NCBI GenBank assembly: GCA_031292385.1
Contig: JARLHE010000022.1
Location: 1 to 32,407 of the forward strand
Source: Oligoflexia bacterium
GTDB taxonomy: Bacteria; Bdellovibrionota; UBA1018
Reading direction: 5' to 3'
DNA: 32,407 bases
Part shown: piece after piece, positions 30,901 through 32,407 of the stretch
Layout of the letters: each line of letters begins with the position of its first letter
Numbering within the stretch: position 1 is the first letter of the stretch
The notes under the pieces: generated by a model
What the model was told of the DNA's origin: nothing
What the model saw: the letters and a program-made list of their open reading frames with translations, nothing else
The model's database searches: none
Made by a program: the position numbers and the translations under genes

Positions 30901-32407
30901 ACCGCTGACGGCGGTCCAATTCAGGGTAATTTGGGAGGCTCCGGCGGTCGCGGTCAAAGCGGTCGGAACGCCATCGCGGAAGGATACGATATTGGAAGCG
31001 GAGGTCTCATAGGATCCCCAGTTCGCGGTCACTTTGTAATAGTTCATTCCGATCTGCGGGCTGGAGTCGCTGTAGCTGTTCGCATTGGAGGTGCCTACGA
31101 TACTGTAAGGTCCGGCTAAACTCGAGGCGCGATAAATATTGAAGCTGTTGTAAACTTGAGGCGCGCTCCAGCTCAGATTCGGCACGTTGCTGGTAATTGC
31201 GATCGCCAGGTTTGACGGCGCTGTCGTGGGGTTAGCTCCCGGGATCGCGCTGACCTCCTGCGATGGGTAGGTTTCGTTGTTTGTGCCGTTGAGATATGCA
31301 TTTACCACGTAATAATAGGCGACACCGTTGGTTACGGCCGAGTCGGTATAAGCGGTGCCTGATTGCGTTGCCAGCAAAGTATAAGGTCCGCCCTGTGAGG
31401 TGGACCGGGTAATTTGATAGGTCGCGAAGCCGACGGAATTCCAACTCAGCTGGACATATCCATTGCCGGGGGCAGCGATAACGGCCGGCCCTTGACTGCG
31501 GTAGAATTGAACTTCGTTAGAGGGTGCCGAAGTGTAATTTCCCCAAGTCGCGACGACGCTGTAATAGATATAGCTGCTAGTCGCAGTGTTCGGCGAGCAG
31601 TCCACGTAGCTCGTGCCGCTCACGGTCGCGTAGTAGCTTTCTTGGCCGGGAAGACGGCCTCGTTGCACGTAGAATTGATTGAAGTAGGCCGGAGCGCTCC
31701 AAAAGAGCTGGATGCCGGCATTGCCGCCGCAGGCGGGAGTTGAATTGAGCGGAAGCATGGTGAGCCCGGTCGGCGCATTTGAAACGCCTTCGGAGGCCGC
31801 GCTCGCCTCATTGGATGTAACGCTGGTGCCGCTCGGGTTTATCGCGGTGACCACATAATAGTACGGCGTGCCGTCCGTCACTGTCTTGTCAATGTAAGTG
31901 GTCGTGGAAAGACCCGAGGCGATCTGGGCATAGGGGCCACCCGTGTTGGTGCCCCGGAAAATCGTATAAAACATATCCGTTCCAGGAGCGGTCCAGCTCA
32001 ACGTGATCTGTTCTGGACCCGGTACCAGCGTCAGGCTGATCGGGGTGCCCGGAGCGGCGGCGGCCACGGTGGCGTTGGCTTCCGCGGAATTATCGCTGGT
32101 GCCCGTATTGTTGGTCGCCGCGACGACGTAATAGTAAGTCGCGCCATTGCTGACGTTTGAATCGGAAAAGTAGTTGGCGGTGAGATTGGACGCGATAATC
32201 GTATAGGGGCCGCCGCTGACAAGCGACCGCTTGACGATATAGGTCGGCGTTGGGTTGGCGGTCGTATCCGGATTCCAGTTCAGATTGATCGCTCCGGTGA
32301 GACCCTGACTGGCGGTCAGATTGGCAGGGCCGGTTTGGTGTTCGACGAAATCGATGAGATGCACGCATGAGGAGTTGTTCCCGACCTGGTCGGTGCTCAT
32401 CGCGTAA
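27910..32407 (-). CDS. Giant extracellular protein with 12 fibronectin type III repeats, N-terminus beyond right edge
   Basis: The frame is open to the right edge (codons before the Met at 32400 read Y-A), so the signal and start are missing; about 1498 residues are seen. Twelve FN3 modules of about 85-95 residues fill roughly 29110-32335. Each ends with YYYVV/YFYVV and many have the strand pair STTSGGPY...YTDS, typical of bacterial extracellular FN3 chains. Repeats 3, 8 and 9 are more divergent. The remaining C-terminal 400 residues have no FN3 pattern: beta-rich, Ser/Thr-rich, two close Cys (NCQTSC), ending DSAIIVDIGP. Such modules act as spacers in surface or secreted enzymes and adhesins. 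Two Cys-containing segments near the N-terminus (SSCVHLIDF) belong to a domain cut by the edge. Stops 27 bp from the convergent barrel gene. Confidence 0.92.
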   Translation of the reverse strand, partial: YAMSTDQVGNNSSCVHLIDFVEHQTGPANLTASQGLTGAINLNWNPDTTANPTPTYIVKRSLVSGGPYTIIASNLTANYFSDSNVSNGATYYYVVAATNNTGTSDNSAEANATVAAAAPGTPISLTLVPGPEQITLSWTAPGTDMFYTIFRGTNTGGPYAQIASGLSTTTYIDKTVTDGTPYYYVVTAINPSGTSVTSNEASAASEGVSNAPTGLTMLPLNSTPACGGNAGIQLFWSAPAYFNQFYVQRGRLPGQESYYATVSGTSYVDCSPNTATSSYIYYSVVATWGNYTSAPSNEVQFYRSQGPAVIAAPGNGYVQLSWNSVGFATYQITRSTSQGGPYTLLATQSGTAYTDSAVTNGVAYYYVVNAYLNGTNNETYPSQEVSAIPGANPTTAPSNLAIAITSNVPNLSWSAPQVYNSFNIYRASSLAGPYSIVGTSNANSYSDSSPQIGMNYYKVTANWGSYETSASNIVSFRDGVPTALTATAGASQITLNWTAVSGASNYSVMRSTTSGGPYTVLSSTASSPYIDSTVVSGTGYFYVVSANFPDSTIGQNSPETAAATGVTTVPVGLSVTGTTNGSVALGWVPISGASGYNVYQSTTSGGPWTLDTAVPTTNHASTVYGLTGATTYYFVVTAIESGVESVNSAQVSAITYSAPAVPLLTAGNGQVSLLWAPVTGATSYTVQHSTDGVTFTTVASGVPTTSYTDSPLTNGQQYFYIVVANFSSGSLASSISPGVTPGITPVAPAGLTITANNNGTDVTLSFAAVPGATSYNIYQSTTSGGPYGSPAQNSAATTGVQMTGLTAGTPYYFTVTALNGTMESTMSSQIGVVPKTTPAAPNAVASMSSVVVSWSAVGGATLYDVQRSGDGTNFITIASALSATTYTDASVTAGSPYIYQYLPYASAALPMAASAPSIVVNPGVQPLNPIGLVAEATSTTSVSLSWVGMPNVSSYNVYRGTVSGGPYSVVGSASASTTYTDATASSGNAYYYVVTSISPSGVESTSSNEAAVNLIPAPTGLAAVSGTNVVNLSWNSVGGASSYVLRREVVGGSYGVIASGITALSYQDTSVQNGVTYNYVVDAVFPSGAISPDSAAASATASQVRNLQVPIELTDESLSSDVSPITFARTQTSLDPTAYDGTVTYFFEAVATNSDSTAHTINLVDAGSSVVGSITVPAGTTAPTRIRFSFVPDATANIYSLSLPATTAAGQVQVLSARVLVNQTSATKTKIYIPLLASNGSPSSGDGASPMETTFSTSYNELASASIYTRNTGAYSTLNSYNAWELETVVAANNGATGSVTLMDLTQYGTVADTEALFGSATPTLIDSPFNEGVSGFGSSNESDQYEIMMNCQTSCTSGSVSLYKAGLWVSLNNLSKAEVIYRDSLGSSNISSPNTLDLERTLVDLTLFSNPTAAFQAVASVTSNTTIELMSDGTQDSGTASLGAVSGSSITFYSSSKTWQRSGTITLTSGNRFLPYVDPAGGSATLVDSAIIVDIGP

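Overview
The window comes from a Gram-negative bacterium with moderately high GC. Evidence: many Sec signal peptides and lipoboxes, outer-membrane beta-barrels, no Gram-positive cell-wall sorting signals, and CCA-encoding tRNAs. Very large exported Ig-like and fibronectin proteins, matrixin proteases, single prepilin-type genes and a FliG-like membrane protein fit a free-living or predatory delta-proteobacterial lineage such as Bdellovibrionota/Oligoflexia. That is an inference from gene content, not proof; no rRNA or phylogenetic marker other than Lon is present.

Layout. 1-2501 (-) is the N-terminal part of a giant Ig-repeat lipoprotein that runs off the left edge, with a promoter and structured leader at 2502-2679. 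2894-5420 holds three paralogous Cys-rich prepilin-type proteins in +,-,+ orientation. 5469-9682 is mostly housekeeping: PhnA-like Zn ribbon, DUF1304 membrane protein, tRNA-Arg with a duplicated 3' end downstream, FmdB Zn ribbon, tandem universal stress protein, threonine ammonia-lyase, and an orphan CcmI-type Ig domain. 9807-14474 has a secreted protein with a 17-copy Thr/Pro-rich tail, an 8-Cys secreted protein, a YegD-like Hsp70, an MFS transporter and a beta-barrel. 14475-16850 is a visibly AT-richer insert with one AlbA_2/Schlafen-type ATP-binding regulator, abutting the 3' end of tRNA-Lys.

17020-23137 is one co-directional envelope cluster: membrane-anchored exported protein, membrane-anchored matrixin, AMIN-like protein, lipoprotein, then lon. 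23087-24517 (-) is a long coiled-coil protein whose tail overlaps lon and whose promoter region is shared with the next operon. 24679-27882 (+) is a tightly overlapping three-gene operon: PEGA/TPR lipoprotein, a membrane protein that looks like the C-terminal part of FliF fused to a complete FliG, and a beta-barrel. No other flagellar gene is in the window. 27910-32407 (-) is a giant protein with 12 FN3 repeats running off the right edge.

The strongest candidate for an undescribed system is the 24679-27882 operon, possibly with the divergent coiled-coil gene: a lipoprotein, an inner-membrane rotor-like protein and an outer-membrane barrel encoded with translational coupling. The three-gene Cys-rich prepilin family is second. 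A third theme is transcript architecture: several genes have a good -10 hexamer only 7-8 nt before the ATG and no Shine-Dalgarno, suggesting leaderless mRNAs, and six of seven convergent gene pairs overlap or lie within 27 bp.
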